In this document: piece after piece, positions 41,500-50,614 of the stretch
Position numbering within the stretch: the stretch's first letter is position 1
Layout: every line of letters begins with the position of its first letter
Source of the DNA: Anthracocystis setariae
Lineage: Eukaryota > Basidiomycota > Ustilaginomycetes > Ustilaginales > Ustilaginaceae
Direction of reading: 5' to 3'
NCBI GenBank assembly: GCA_928724745.1
Contig: CAKMXJ010000042.1
Span: 62,001-126,000, forward strand
DNA: 64,000 nucleotides
Position numbers and translations under genes: made by a program
The notes under the pieces: model-generated
Databases searched by the model: none
Seen by the model: the letters and a program-made list of their open reading frames with translations, nothing else
Told to the model about the DNA's origin: nothing

Positions 41500-44496
41500 A
41501 TGTCTCTTGTTCTGCCCGAATGGGTGGCTCACTACAATGATGACAAGAAGGCGAAGCGCTCGACCATCTTCAGTGTTGCCGTTCATCCCGATTCAAGCCG
41601 TCTAGCCACCGCTGGTCTCGACACCAAGATCCGCATTTGGTCCACAGCAAGCATTCTCTCCGAAGCCGACGAAAAGGATGCCAACGCTCATCGACTCCTC
41701 TCCACACTTTCAAGACACACCGGCAGTGTCCTCGTGGTGCGATGGGCTAACTCGGGCCGATTCCTTGCCTCCGGCTCAGACGACACAGTAGCACTCATCT
41801 GGGATCTCGATCCTAGTGGAATGGGTGGCGGTAGCTTCGGCTCCAGCGAGGTCAACATCGAAAGCTGGAGGCCTTATCGACGTCTGGCAGGACACGAATC
41901 TGACGTGGTAGATTTGGCATGGGCTGAAGATGACGAGTTCATTGCAACTGTCGGTCTCGACTCCAAAGTCTTGATCTGGTCAGGCACCACTTTTGATCGC
42001 TTGCGCACCATCGATGGCCATCAGGGTTTCGTCAAAGGTGTCGTCTTTGATCCATTGGGGCAGTACCTCGCCACCGCTTCCGATGATAAGACGGTCAAAG
42101 TCTGGCGCACATCCGATTGGAGCCTCGAGCGTTCCATCACGGACCCTTTCCTGACGAGTCCTTCGACCGCCTTTTTCCGACGTCCAAGTTGGTCACCCGA
42201 TGGCAGCTTGCTTCTTTGCGCCAACGCAATGAGTGGCCCCGTCTTTGTAGCAAGCGTCGTCAAGAGGTCCAACTGGAGCAGTGACATTTACTTCGTCGGT
42301 CACGAGAACGCCGTCGTCGTCACGGCTTTCAGCCCCAAAATCTTCGTGGGCTTTGATGGCGGCACGCATTCTTGTGTTGTGGCGCTGGGCTCGTTGGATC
42401 AGTCGGTCTCTATCTGGGTAACCGGTCTCGAGCAGCCCGTACTGGTAGCGAGAGACGTCTTCGAGCGTCAAGTCATGGATCTATCCTGGTCAGCAGATGG
42501 CTATACACTGTATGCTTGCTCTTCGGACGGAACTGTCGCCGTATTCAACTTGACACCGGAGATCATCTCAGATGCATTAAGCAACGAGAGACTCGAGCAA
42601 TCGCGAGCCAAACATGGCGTCAAGAAAGTTCGAAGTGCCAGCACGGCTTTGGGCGCTGCTTCGACCGTCGGAACTGCCGACCGACCCAACGTCCTGCAAC
42701 CACGCAAAGCGGGTCAGCCGCAGGCTGCACGCATGTCGGCAGCACCTGTACCCGTCGCTGGTAGTGTAGCGCGCGTCAGGCCGGCAGCCAGCAAGACCGA
42801 ACGACTACAGCAGACCATCACCATCACCAAGGATGGCAAGCGACGCATCCGACCTACGCTGATCGGCGACGATCTGGCACCAGCACCAGCGCCTGCCGCT
42901 CACTATGCACCTGAACCCACCACGAATCATTCGTCCATGTCTACCTTTCAGAAGCATCAGCTCCCAGCCATGCGGGAAGCTGTTGGCGGAACGACCACAG
43001 ACGGATTTGGAGCTGCTTCATGTGCCAACGGTGCGCATGTCGGCAAAGCGAATGGAAGCATTCCAGGTGCATCGGTCAGCGCTGGTGCTGGGATGATGCC
43101 GGTCTCGATGATGCCCTACGTGCCCGTCGGTCTACCATTCGGCATCATGCCCGAAGGTGCCAGGCCCGAGGACATGATGCAGTTCTGGACCGAGTTCCAA
43201 CAGCGCTTCATGAGAGGCAAGAAGCGAAAAGAAGAAGCGGTCGACGCTGATTCGGGGGATATTGAACCCATTGGAAAGCTGCAGAAGGGCAAAACCCGCG
43301 CTGACATCGGACGCACCCTTGGAGGCGAGACGCAGCGTGACCCACCTGGCCCCAAAAAGGTGCTACGAGAAGCGCTCACTGGTGCGAGTGGCATCGTGGA
43401 GAACGGAGTGCGCTCGGGCGTGCATCTGCTTGTGCCCGAAGTTGCGAGCATCTATCGCCGGGACGAGGACAATATGACGATCGAGATCCGCAATTTCGAC
43501 GAGGCCAGACCTACTGAGATAGCGCGACTAGATCCCACGGACAAGGACCGCGTCTTTTGGATCGACTTTAGCCCAACGAGCGCCACTCTAGCCACCGCAA
43601 CCTCGTTCTTCACTGCTGTGGCGCTCGAAGACTCAACCATTCTGATCTATTCAGCGCGAGGTCGAAGGATCGGCAATCTGCTGCTAGACTCGGCTTGCTA
43701 CCGACTTGAGAGCAACGGCGTTGTGCTGATGGCAGTCACGGTGTCTGGACTCATGCACCGCTGGAACATCCGTACCGATCGCGAGATTCATCGCCCCGTC
43801 TCGGTCCTCAACTTGCTTGGTGACCCCGAGAACCTCTTTTCGATGTCAGTTCACACCAACGGTGCCCCTGTCGTGATCCTTCACAGCGAAAAGGCGTACA
43901 CCTTCGACGACAACAAGCTAGGTTGGGTGTGCATCAGCGACGGATGGTGGGCGGAACATTCTGAAGCCTGGGATGGCCGCACACGCAGTCGTGGAAGCGA
44001 GGCTTCGAGTCGCGATCCTGTGCGCGCGATCGAGGCCGAGATCAATACCATGTATGTACGCCGTGTTCACGGCGATAACCAGGTGGGAGCGCAGGAGGTG
44101 TCGGATGACGACGAGACACCCCCCGTCGAGATGAGCGTCCCTGAAGACAAGAAGTCGGACTTTGTTATTGCGGTCACCCTTCGCCATCTCGAAGCAAGGA
44201 TGCTGGCAGCGACGATCTTGGACAGCGCCAACGAGTACAAAAACTACTTGGTGCAGTATACCAAGCGGCTCGCGGAGGAGGGGATCAAAAACCAGGCTGA
44301 GGACTTGATCAAATCCCTGATCGGGCCTATCTACTACAAGCCAGACAAGGAGCAGGATCAGCATTGGGAATCGACGATACTCGGATTCGAAAAGAGGCAG
44401 CTGTGCAGCCAAGTGCTGCAGATCCTGGCGCGACCACGCAACCTCACCTCACTAGTACAACCCTACCAAGAGATCCTCGCCAACATGAAGTGTTAG
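41500..44496 (+). CDS. hir1: Histone chaperone subunit Hir1 (HIRA family)
   Basis: The intronless gene encodes 998 residues. Seven WD40 blades occupy about residues 12-370, with WD ends such as IRIWS, ALIWDLD, VLIWSG, VKVWR and VSIWV. The B domain that binds Asf1 is seen at about 430-455 (TITITKDGKRRIRPTLI). The Hira C-terminal domain lies at about 640-990, with VFWIDFSP, VSGLMHRWNI, and a helical end (NEYKNYLVQYTKRLAEEG). As part of the HIR complex it deposits H3-H4 outside S phase and represses histone genes. Length and domain order match Hir1 rather than the shorter Hir2. Confidence 0.93.
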   Translation: MSLVLPEWVAHYNDDKKAKRSTIFSVAVHPDSSRLATAGLDTKIRIWSTASILSEADEKDANAHRLLSTLSRHTGSVLVVRWANSGRFLASGSDDTVALIWDLDPSGMGGGSFGSSEVNIESWRPYRRLAGHESDVVDLAWAEDDEFIATVGLDSKVLIWSGTTFDRLRTIDGHQGFVKGVVFDPLGQYLATASDDKTVKVWRTSDWSLERSITDPFLTSPSTAFFRRPSWSPDGSLLLCANAMSGPVFVASVVKRSNWSSDIYFVGHENAVVVTAFSPKIFVGFDGGTHSCVVALGSLDQSVSIWVTGLEQPVLVARDVFERQVMDLSWSADGYTLYACSSDGTVAVFNLTPEIISDALSNERLEQSRAKHGVKKVRSASTALGAASTVGTADRPNVLQPRKAGQPQAARMSAAPVPVAGSVARVRPAASKTERLQQTITITKDGKRRIRPTLIGDDLAPAPAPAAHYAPEPTTNHSSMSTFQKHQLPAMREAVGGTTTDGFGAASCANGAHVGKANGSIPGASVSAGAGMMPVSMMPYVPVGLPFGIMPEGARPEDMMQFWTEFQQRFMRGKKRKEEAVDADSGDIEPIGKLQKGKTRADIGRTLGGETQRDPPGPKKVLREALTGASGIVENGVRSGVHLLVPEVASIYRRDEDNMTIEIRNFDEARPTEIARLDPTDKDRVFWIDFSPTSATLATATSFFTAVALEDSTILIYSARGRRIGNLLLDSACYRLESNGVVLMAVTVSGLMHRWNIRTDREIHRPVSVLNLLGDPENLFSMSVHTNGAPVVILHSEKAYTFDDNKLGWVCISDGWWAEHSEAWDGRTRSRGSEASSRDPVRAIEAEINTMYVRRVHGDNQVGAQEVSDDDETPPVEMSVPEDKKSDFVIAVTLRHLEARMLAATILDSANEYKNYLVQYTKRLAEEGIKNQAEDLIKSLIGPIYYKPDKEQDQHWESTILGFEKRQLCSQVLQILARPRNLTSLVQPYQEILANMKC

Positions 44497-44939
44497 TCCG
44501 AGCCAACGGTGTCTGGCATCATCAGCATCAGCTGTAGGGGTAAAACTGACCTGCTTGATCAGTTGTCATCATCGAAAATGTACTTGTACCGCCATGCTTG
44601 AATTGGACTGACAAGGAGGACTGCGTGCTGAGAACGGCTCTTGAGATGGAGCAGGTGCCGGAAGCGATGAGATGTTAGATTTCTGTTTAATTGACATTGT
44701 TGCATTTTGTGCATATTTATCTGCCTTTGCGGCGCCAAGTGACTCGACTTGGATGTGCACGGATGAGAAGAAACCGAAATTGCACACTTGACTTGCATCG
44801 CTGTGCAGTTTAATACTCGACACTGCCGAACTGCACCGACAGAGCAGAGCAAGACACCGAGTGATTCTTTGGGCCTCATTGCTCGGTTGTCCCTTGCCTT
44901 GTTGCCATCAACACACAACACATCCACCACGCAACAACG
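44497..44939. promoter_or_regulatory. Region upstream of hom2
   Basis: About 440 bp between hir1 and the aspartate-semialdehyde dehydrogenase gene. No gene is recognised; the promoter of the downstream gene is expected here. Confidence 0.4.
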
Positions 44940-46043
44940 ATGTCGTCAGCATCCTCATCGAAGCTCAAAGTCGGCGTGCTCGGTGCTACGGGCACTGTGG
45001 GACAGAGGTTCATTCTTCAGCTTGCCGACCATCCTCAATTTGAACTTGCTGCGTTGGGAGCGAGTTCTTCGTCGGCTGGCAAGACCTATGCTCAGGCGGT
45101 GGAGGGGAGGTGGAAGCAGATCAGACGGGTTCCTGGCAATGTAGCTGGTATGCAGGTGTACGAGTGCAAGCCGGAGCACTTTGCGCAATGCCAGGTGGTT
45201 TTCTCCGGATTGGACTCGGGACCAGCCGGACCCGTTGAGGAAGCGTTCCGAAAGGCGGAACTGAGAGTGTTCTCGAATGCCAAGAACCACCGCACTGATC
45301 CACTGTGTCCGTTGGTGGTGCCTTTGGTCAATCCGGGACATATGGAGATCTTGGAGTATCAGAAGAAGCAGGTGGGCACCAAGACGGGATTCATCGTTAC
45401 CAACGCCAACTGTTCGACCACCGGAATCGTCGTACCCCTCAAAGCATTGGAGGAAAAGTTCGGTCCGCTCGACAAGGTGTTGGTCAACACCATGCAGGCC
45501 ATCTCGGGAGGCGGCTACCCTGGAGTCTCGTCGCTAGACATCGTGGACAACGTTGTTCCGTTCATCAGCGGCGAGGAAGAGAAGATCGAATGGGAAACCG
45601 CCAAGATCCTCGGTGGCATCAAGTCGGACAAGACCGCGTTCGACTACCACGAGCAAGATCCACTCAAAGTCTCGGCGCACTGCAACCGTGTGCCCGTCAT
45701 CGATGGTCATATGGAGTGCGTGTCGGTTTCGTTTAAAAACCGCCCTGCCCCCTCGGTGGAGCAAGTGAAGAAGTGCTTTGAAGAGTTCTCCACCGAAGCA
45801 CAGAAGATCGGTGTCCACTCGGCTCCAGCCCAGGCGATCACGTTGCATCAGGAAAAGGACCGTCCGCAGCCCAGATTGGATCGAGACTGGCAGAACGGTG
45901 CCGGTGTCAACGTAGGCAGGGTTAGGGAATGCCCTGTGTTCGACATCAAGTTTGTCGTTCTCTCCAACAACGTCATGATCGGTGCGGCTACAAGCTCGGT
46001 CATGAATGCCGAAATCGCCCTAGCTAAAGGCTATCTGTCGTAG
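44940..46043 (+). CDS. HOM2: Aspartate-semialdehyde dehydrogenase
   Basis: A single exon encodes 367 residues, a typical fungal length. The NADP-binding motif is at 15-22 (GATGTVGQ). The active-site Cys is near 158 in TNANCSTTG. The family motif SGGGYPGVSSLD and the substrate-binding HCNRVPVIDGH follow, and the ending is GAATSSVMNAEIA. It reduces beta-aspartyl phosphate to aspartate semialdehyde, the branch point to threonine, methionine and (in bacteria) lysine. Animals lack it. Confidence 0.96.
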   Translation: MSSASSSKLKVGVLGATGTVGQRFILQLADHPQFELAALGASSSSAGKTYAQAVEGRWKQIRRVPGNVAGMQVYECKPEHFAQCQVVFSGLDSGPAGPVEEAFRKAELRVFSNAKNHRTDPLCPLVVPLVNPGHMEILEYQKKQVGTKTGFIVTNANCSTTGIVVPLKALEEKFGPLDKVLVNTMQAISGGGYPGVSSLDIVDNVVPFISGEEEKIEWETAKILGGIKSDKTAFDYHEQDPLKVSAHCNRVPVIDGHMECVSVSFKNRPAPSVEQVKKCFEEFSTEAQKIGVHSAPAQAITLHQEKDRPQPRLDRDWQNGAGVNVGRVRECPVFDIKFVVLSNNVMIGAATSSVMNAEIALAKGYLS

Positions 46044-46302
46044 AATGTTAAGATACTACCACTGTACTTTGCTTACTTCCACAGAGCCCACCTCGGCTCA
46101 TTTGTTTCGCGTTTCCGTTTTGCAAATCCAATACAGTTGCCGTTGTCATTCAATCCTGATCGATCATACGCAGCAGAGCTAATGAAGGGATCAAAGATGA
46201 TATCAAAGCGCCACACAAAGTGTTATCAGCGTTGTCCAAAAGGAGGCAATCCACTAGCCTCATTTCTTCGAAAAGAAAGAAAGAAAGAAAGAAAGAAAGA
46301 AG

Positions 46303-46310
46303 CAAAAAAA
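46303..46310 (-). terminator. Pol III oligo-T terminator of the initiator tRNA
   Basis: A run of A on the plus strand directly 3' of the tRNA (T on the transcribed strand). Beyond it lies a (GAAA)n microsatellite (about 46271-46300). Confidence 0.7.
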
Positions 46311-46312
46311 AG

Positions 46313-46426
46313 TAGCTTCTGTCGGTTTCGATCCGACGACCTTTGGGTAACACCGCTCGAAAGCGGAAAGGATGACATAAGGGTTACTTTATGAGCCCAA
46401 CGCGCTACCTACTGCGCTAAGAAGCT
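46313..46426 (-). tRNA. Initiator-type tRNA-Met (anticodon CAT) with a 41-nt intron
   Basis: The cloverleaf has acceptor AGCTTCT/AGAAGCT, discriminator A, D arm GCGC/GCGC, anticodon stem TTGGG/CCCAA, loop CTCATAA, and T arm GTCGG-ATCGAAA-CCGAC. Three features are those of eukaryotic initiator tRNA: an A1:T72 end pair, three consecutive G:C pairs closing the anticodon loop, and A instead of T at position 54 with A at 60. The 5' half also resembles elongator tRNA-Met, which is the alternative. The intron (46349-46389) lies after base 37 and contains TTATG, complementary to the anticodon region CATAA, as expected for the anticodon-intron helix recognised by the splicing endonuclease. Confidence 0.82.
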
Positions 46427-46885
46427 GTTTGATGTTGAAAGAGAGGAAGATTGTATACATGAATACGTTTGCGTTTTTGTCCTACCCCATCATCATTCAG
46501 ACGACGCGTTTCAACTTTCAGAAAGGGTGATTTTGCGGCACAGGTTGAAAAGGGCGAAATGGATCGACTGAAGAAAGAGCATGTGAGTGACTAGAAGGCG
46601 CAGATTTGCAGATTGCAGATTGCAGATTTGTAGATTTGTAGATTTGCAAATGGCAAATGGCAAATATGGGGGATAATGGCAAAATTGGCTGGTGGAATGC
46701 GTGTGCGTGCATGCGTGCGAGCGTGCGAGCGTGCGTGCATCGGTCGGCAATTGTCACGATGACCGACCGACCGACTGAGTACTGACTGACCGGCATCAGC
46801 TCCACTGGCTGCTCAAACCAGCGTGTCTTGATCCTCTCACAGATCTTCTCTTGGTCTTCTCTCTGGATTACATCCATCCGTCAAG
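46427..46885. other. Low-complexity region upstream of dgk1
   Basis: This contains GCAGATT/GTAGATTT/GCAAATG short repeats (about 46602-46668) and a GTGCGTGCATGCGAGC-rich run followed by GACCGACCGACTGACTGACC (about 46697-46793). These tracts lie directly in front of the dgk1 start and may be promoter or 5' UTR. Confidence 0.5.
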
Positions 46886-48208
46886 ATGCCTTCGAAACCT
46901 TCAACAATGGGGCTTGTCGAATCTCCGCCATCTTCATCCCCACCTCCCACATCGCAAAATGGCGACGCTCCTCCACCGACGACACGCAAGGCAGTTACAC
47001 GAAGGCGATCGTCGTCGTTGCAGAAGGGTGCAGCCGTATTGAGAGCAATGTCAAGAGCGGAGTCCGACTTTGACAGAGAGATGCTCGATAGGAGCTCGGT
47101 ACTTCAGACAGATCCAGCTAGTTTGACCACACCGGTGCAAGATAGGCTTGATCTCACCGATACCACCGCTTCGAATGGTTCTAGCAAGGCCGGTGTTGCG
47201 TCTGATGCTGGCCACCTCCGACAAAGAAAGCAGTCGGACAAGCGCACCTCGATCACTAACGTTTCCAAACACGTTGGTCCCGTGAAACCGGCAAGCAAGA
47301 AGAGCTGGGAGATTCCTCGAAAGATCTTCCACAGTTCCATCGGCTTCATGGTGCTTCACCTGTACCTATCCGGAAGCGACCTTGCTGTCATCGTCCGCAA
47401 CCTCTCGTACTTCCTCGGTATCGTGGTCACTGCTGACGTCATCCGCCTCAACAACGATGATTTCGAGAAGCTGTACGAAAAGGTGCTTGGCTTCCTCATG
47501 CGTGAGTCCGAGAAGGACAAGGTCAACGGCGTGGTATGGTACCTGGTCGGAGTCATTACTTCCCTCCACTTCTTCCCGGAGGACATTGCATGTGTTTCGA
47601 TCATGACTCTTTCGTGGTGCGACACTGCAGCTTCCACTTTCGGTAGGGCTTTCGGAAGATACACTCCGCCGCTTCCCAGCCCGCCTTTCGCCCGACGCAA
47701 ATCCACCGCTGGGTTCTTGGCGGCCATCATCAGTGGCGCACTGACATCGTACCTCTTCTGGTGCACGTCGATTGCCTCTTCAGGCATTCGAACCAACGGC
47801 ATCTCGTGGTCCGGATCGGGTTATGCCCACCCGGCCATCTTCGGCACTGATCGCGTTGCCGGTGCCACGGGTACAGGTTGGACAGGTTTCGCCCGCGGCT
47901 TGAAAGCTCAGAGCGGCATCGGCCTCCTGCCTGGAGCTTCTGGCTTGTCAGCACAATACCTTGGTGCCGACAGCATAGCCAAGGGTAAGCTCGGCACCGA
48001 TGCCCTCCCTGTTTACAACGACGTGCCAGGTATGCCCTGGTGGCTCCTAACGCTCGGCTGTGGTGTCGTTGCAGGCGTCGCCGAGGGGCTCGAGCTCGGA
48101 GGAGTGGATGACAACCTCTCACTCCCGATCCTGTCCGCGACAGGTATTTGGGGCTTACTGTACGGATGGGGTCGACTGGCAGGTGCTTGGCAAAGGTGGG
48201 TCTCATGA
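46886..48208 (+). CDS. DGK1: CTP-dependent diacylglycerol kinase (Dgk1-like), membrane protein
   Basis: The intronless gene encodes 440 residues. The first 130 residues are hydrophilic. The catalytic core starts near 139 (SWEIPRKIFHSSIGF) and has the family motifs RLNNDDFEKLYEKVLGFLMRE and the CTP-transferase-like loop SWCDTAASTFGRAFGRYTP. Several hydrophobic segments mark an ER or nuclear-envelope membrane protein. An insert of about 85 residues, rich in Gly, Ser and Ala (about 295-380), separates the penultimate segments. The end is VVAGVAEGLELGGVDDNLSLP. Yeast Dgk1 makes phosphatidate from diacylglycerol with CTP and opposes the Pah1 phosphatase. Dolichol kinase is a relative, but the size and N terminus favour Dgk1. 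Confidence 0.88.
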   Translation: MPSKPSTMGLVESPPSSSPPPTSQNGDAPPPTTRKAVTRRRSSSLQKGAAVLRAMSRAESDFDREMLDRSSVLQTDPASLTTPVQDRLDLTDTTASNGSSKAGVASDAGHLRQRKQSDKRTSITNVSKHVGPVKPASKKSWEIPRKIFHSSIGFMVLHLYLSGSDLAVIVRNLSYFLGIVVTADVIRLNNDDFEKLYEKVLGFLMRESEKDKVNGVVWYLVGVITSLHFFPEDIACVSIMTLSWCDTAASTFGRAFGRYTPPLPSPPFARRKSTAGFLAAIISGALTSYLFWCTSIASSGIRTNGISWSGSGYAHPAIFGTDRVAGATGTGWTGFARGLKAQSGIGLLPGASGLSAQYLGADSIAKGKLGTDALPVYNDVPGMPWWLLTLGCGVVAGVAEGLELGGVDDNLSLPILSATGIWGLLYGWGRLAGAWQRWVS

Positions 48209-48431
48209 ATTACGCTTTGACGGTGGAATTTGAAAAGAACTTAAGTGCAAGTGCGGGGAAAGGGAACCGTCTGATGAGGCCTACTGTACAACTTACACTC
48301 TCACCCCCACTTGTGATACAACAAATTGAGGCCAAAATGGTTACCCTCCCACATGGATGTTCAAAGTTGGTAATGTAGAAATGATACAGTAGATCGAGCG
48401 TGGGCGTCTGATAAATCTGGCAATATCGAAT

Positions 48432-49857
48432 CTAGTTGTCGAGCTTGTTCTTGACCTTGTTGAGGAAGCCGGAGAGTTTTGCGGACTTTCCATTGGCGTG
48501 ATCGTGGATGGAGCTACCCTGCGGGGGCTGGTTTGCAAAGTATTGCATATCGTCTTCCTGTTCTGCGCCTAGACGGAGTCTCTGACCGCAGTTGGGTAGA
48601 GAGGCTAGGCAAGGGGTTCCGTCGTTTTGGAAGCACAGACGATGGACACACATACGACGAGGTCCATCCTCCCTTTCGAGCGCATGGAACACAATAAAGT
48701 ACTCGTTCTCCACACCTTTTACGACGCAGGCTCCACCGGGTCCGATGATGCTCCGTACCGTGTCTGTTTCCAACAGCGGTTTACCGGGACATTCGTAAGG
48801 ACCAAAAAGACCGTTACGAGAGATGGCGTAGGAGGTAGCGTAAGCGCCCTTGGTGAAAGTGCCGGAGGAGAAGAAGAGGATGTAGGCCTGGGAAGGCGCG
48901 TGGAAGACGAGATAGGGTGCTTCCACCAAACCGTGCTGGTACTCATGCTTGGGGGCTTGGAGGGGGTGCATATCGCCAACGAGCGAGAGTCCGTCCGGGG
49001 CAAGTTCGGAGAGCCAGATCTGAGGATGTTGAGTGTACATCTTGTCCCAGTCGGACTTGTAGACGAGATAGCGCTTGCCGCTGACCGGATCCTCAAATGG
49101 CTGTGGATCGATGGTACCCTCTACTTCACCCTGTGTAGAGCAAGAATACCAGCGTCAGATCAGGACAGCATAGCGGATGCGAGAGATGGATATGGGGGGG
49201 GGGGGTACTTACTCGCGAGATGATAGGTCGGTCGGTGATCCAGCGGTAAGGACCCTTGACGTCGTTGTCAGAGTATGCGACGCCGATGCATTGCTTGTTG
49301 TGAATGGCATCTTGGCAAGAGACGTACATGAGGTAACCGCCTCGGCCTTGAGGCGCATCGATCACTTCGGGAGCCCAAAAGAAGCCCTGTAAATAGATGC
49401 AGCAACGGTTTGTGAGCGTCGTGGCTGCAAGCTATGAACTAAATGAATGGACTTGCAATACTTACGGGAGCACCAGACTGATAGGAGGCAAAGGGCCCAG
49501 GAAGGCAGTCATGTTGGTGATGGTGCCAGGTGCAAAAGTCGGTACTGTAGGAGCACTGAATGTTTTTGCCATTGCCATTTGTGCCAAAAGCATACCAAGT
49601 CTGCGTCTTTTTGTCGTAGAACACACCAGGATCAGGAAAGTCGTGGCCCACGACTGCATAACGACCACCGGCGAGAATGGTGCACGAAACGTCAGCGGGC
49701 TGTCTTTTCAAGCTATAGTTGGCTAGTCGGCAAACGACTTACCAGGGTTGAGATAACACAAATGAGGATGTGCTGGCATAGTGTATCAGTGTAAGCTCAA
49801 TTGGAGAGGGGTAGACGATGGTGCACGGGCGGGGGCAATGTTCTCACGGCTGGTCAT
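48432..49857 (-). CDS. Glycoside hydrolase family 43, apparently intracellular, four exons
   Basis: Exons 49848-49857, 49466-49722, 49213-49386 and 48432-49130 join to 379 residues. The five-bladed propeller family is recognised by the N-terminal catalytic base in GHDFPDPGVFYD, by FWAPEVIDAP, by the DPQPFEDP segment and by the acid Glu in LVEAPYLVFH. GH43 enzymes act on arabinan, xylan or related side chains. No signal peptide is found: exon 1 encodes only Met-Thr-Ser, giving MTSPNYSLKRQPADVS. An apparent alternative start (ATG at about 49779) would require a 20-nt intron and is rejected. Without a leader the enzyme may act on imported oligosaccharides or leave by a non-classical route. The exon-1 assignment is the weakest part. 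Confidence 0.8.
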
Positions 49858-50614
49858 TCGAGGTTATATATCTGATTTGGCCGGACTTTTGTGTGTAACA
49901 CCGAGGGACATGGCATCATGGTCGTCCCATGCTTGCCGGCGGGTTGCTGTCGATGCTGTCATGGAGAGTAAACAACTCGGCGACTGTATCACTGAGACAC
50001 GATGCAAGCCAACACTTTTGACAGGCATGCATTAATGGACACCACTATGAATGACCTCACCATGCTCCTATCATTGAGCGGGGAAGGTGGATTGTTTCGT
50101 ACGAGAAAAAAAAAAAAAAAAAGAAAAAGAGACAGAGAGAGAAAGAAGAAAGGCTGCGAAATGCTTAGCCAAGGCAAGCTGGCGCGCTCCAATGCTGAAA
50201 AACAGAGCGCAGACTGTGTGTTAGAAATTGATTAGAGGATTGGCGAGAGTTGAAATTGGCGAGGATGTGATTTTGTATTGTGTCAAGCAGTTTGGATTAC
50301 TGTACTTGGAATTGATCGGAAAGTGGCTGGCTGGCTGGGCTGGGCTGGGCTGCGCTCGTGGTCGCTTGGTCGCTGCTTTGTGCAATAGCCAATGCCACTC
50401 GAAACCATCGTCTCAACGTTGATAGCGTCTATTACTCTTGCACCCACGCTTCTCTACCTCGACGGTGTGGTGTACGCTTTCACCTAGTACTAGTACGAAA
50501 CAAGCCCCCGCTACTCCACCTTGTCGCCCTCTGTGGACGCATCAGGTTATCTTTGTCGTCAGCATTCGTTCCCAGCACCAGGCATAACTTTTTGGATTCA
50601 TTCTAGCCTCCACC
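49858..50614. promoter_or_regulatory. Divergent region between GH43 and complex I genes
   Basis: About 760 bp with an A-rich tract (about 50106-50153) and GGCTGGGCT repeats near 50330-50352. It presumably contains both promoters. Confidence 0.4.

Noticed and set aside
49723..49781. ATG at about 49779 as start of the GH43 gene, with a 20-nt intron (49723-49742)
   Set aside because: It would give MPAHPHLCYLNPANYS in frame with perfect GT-AG ends, but a 20-nt intron is far below what fungal splicing handles. The 10-nt exon at 49848-49857 with a 125-nt intron explains the same frame.
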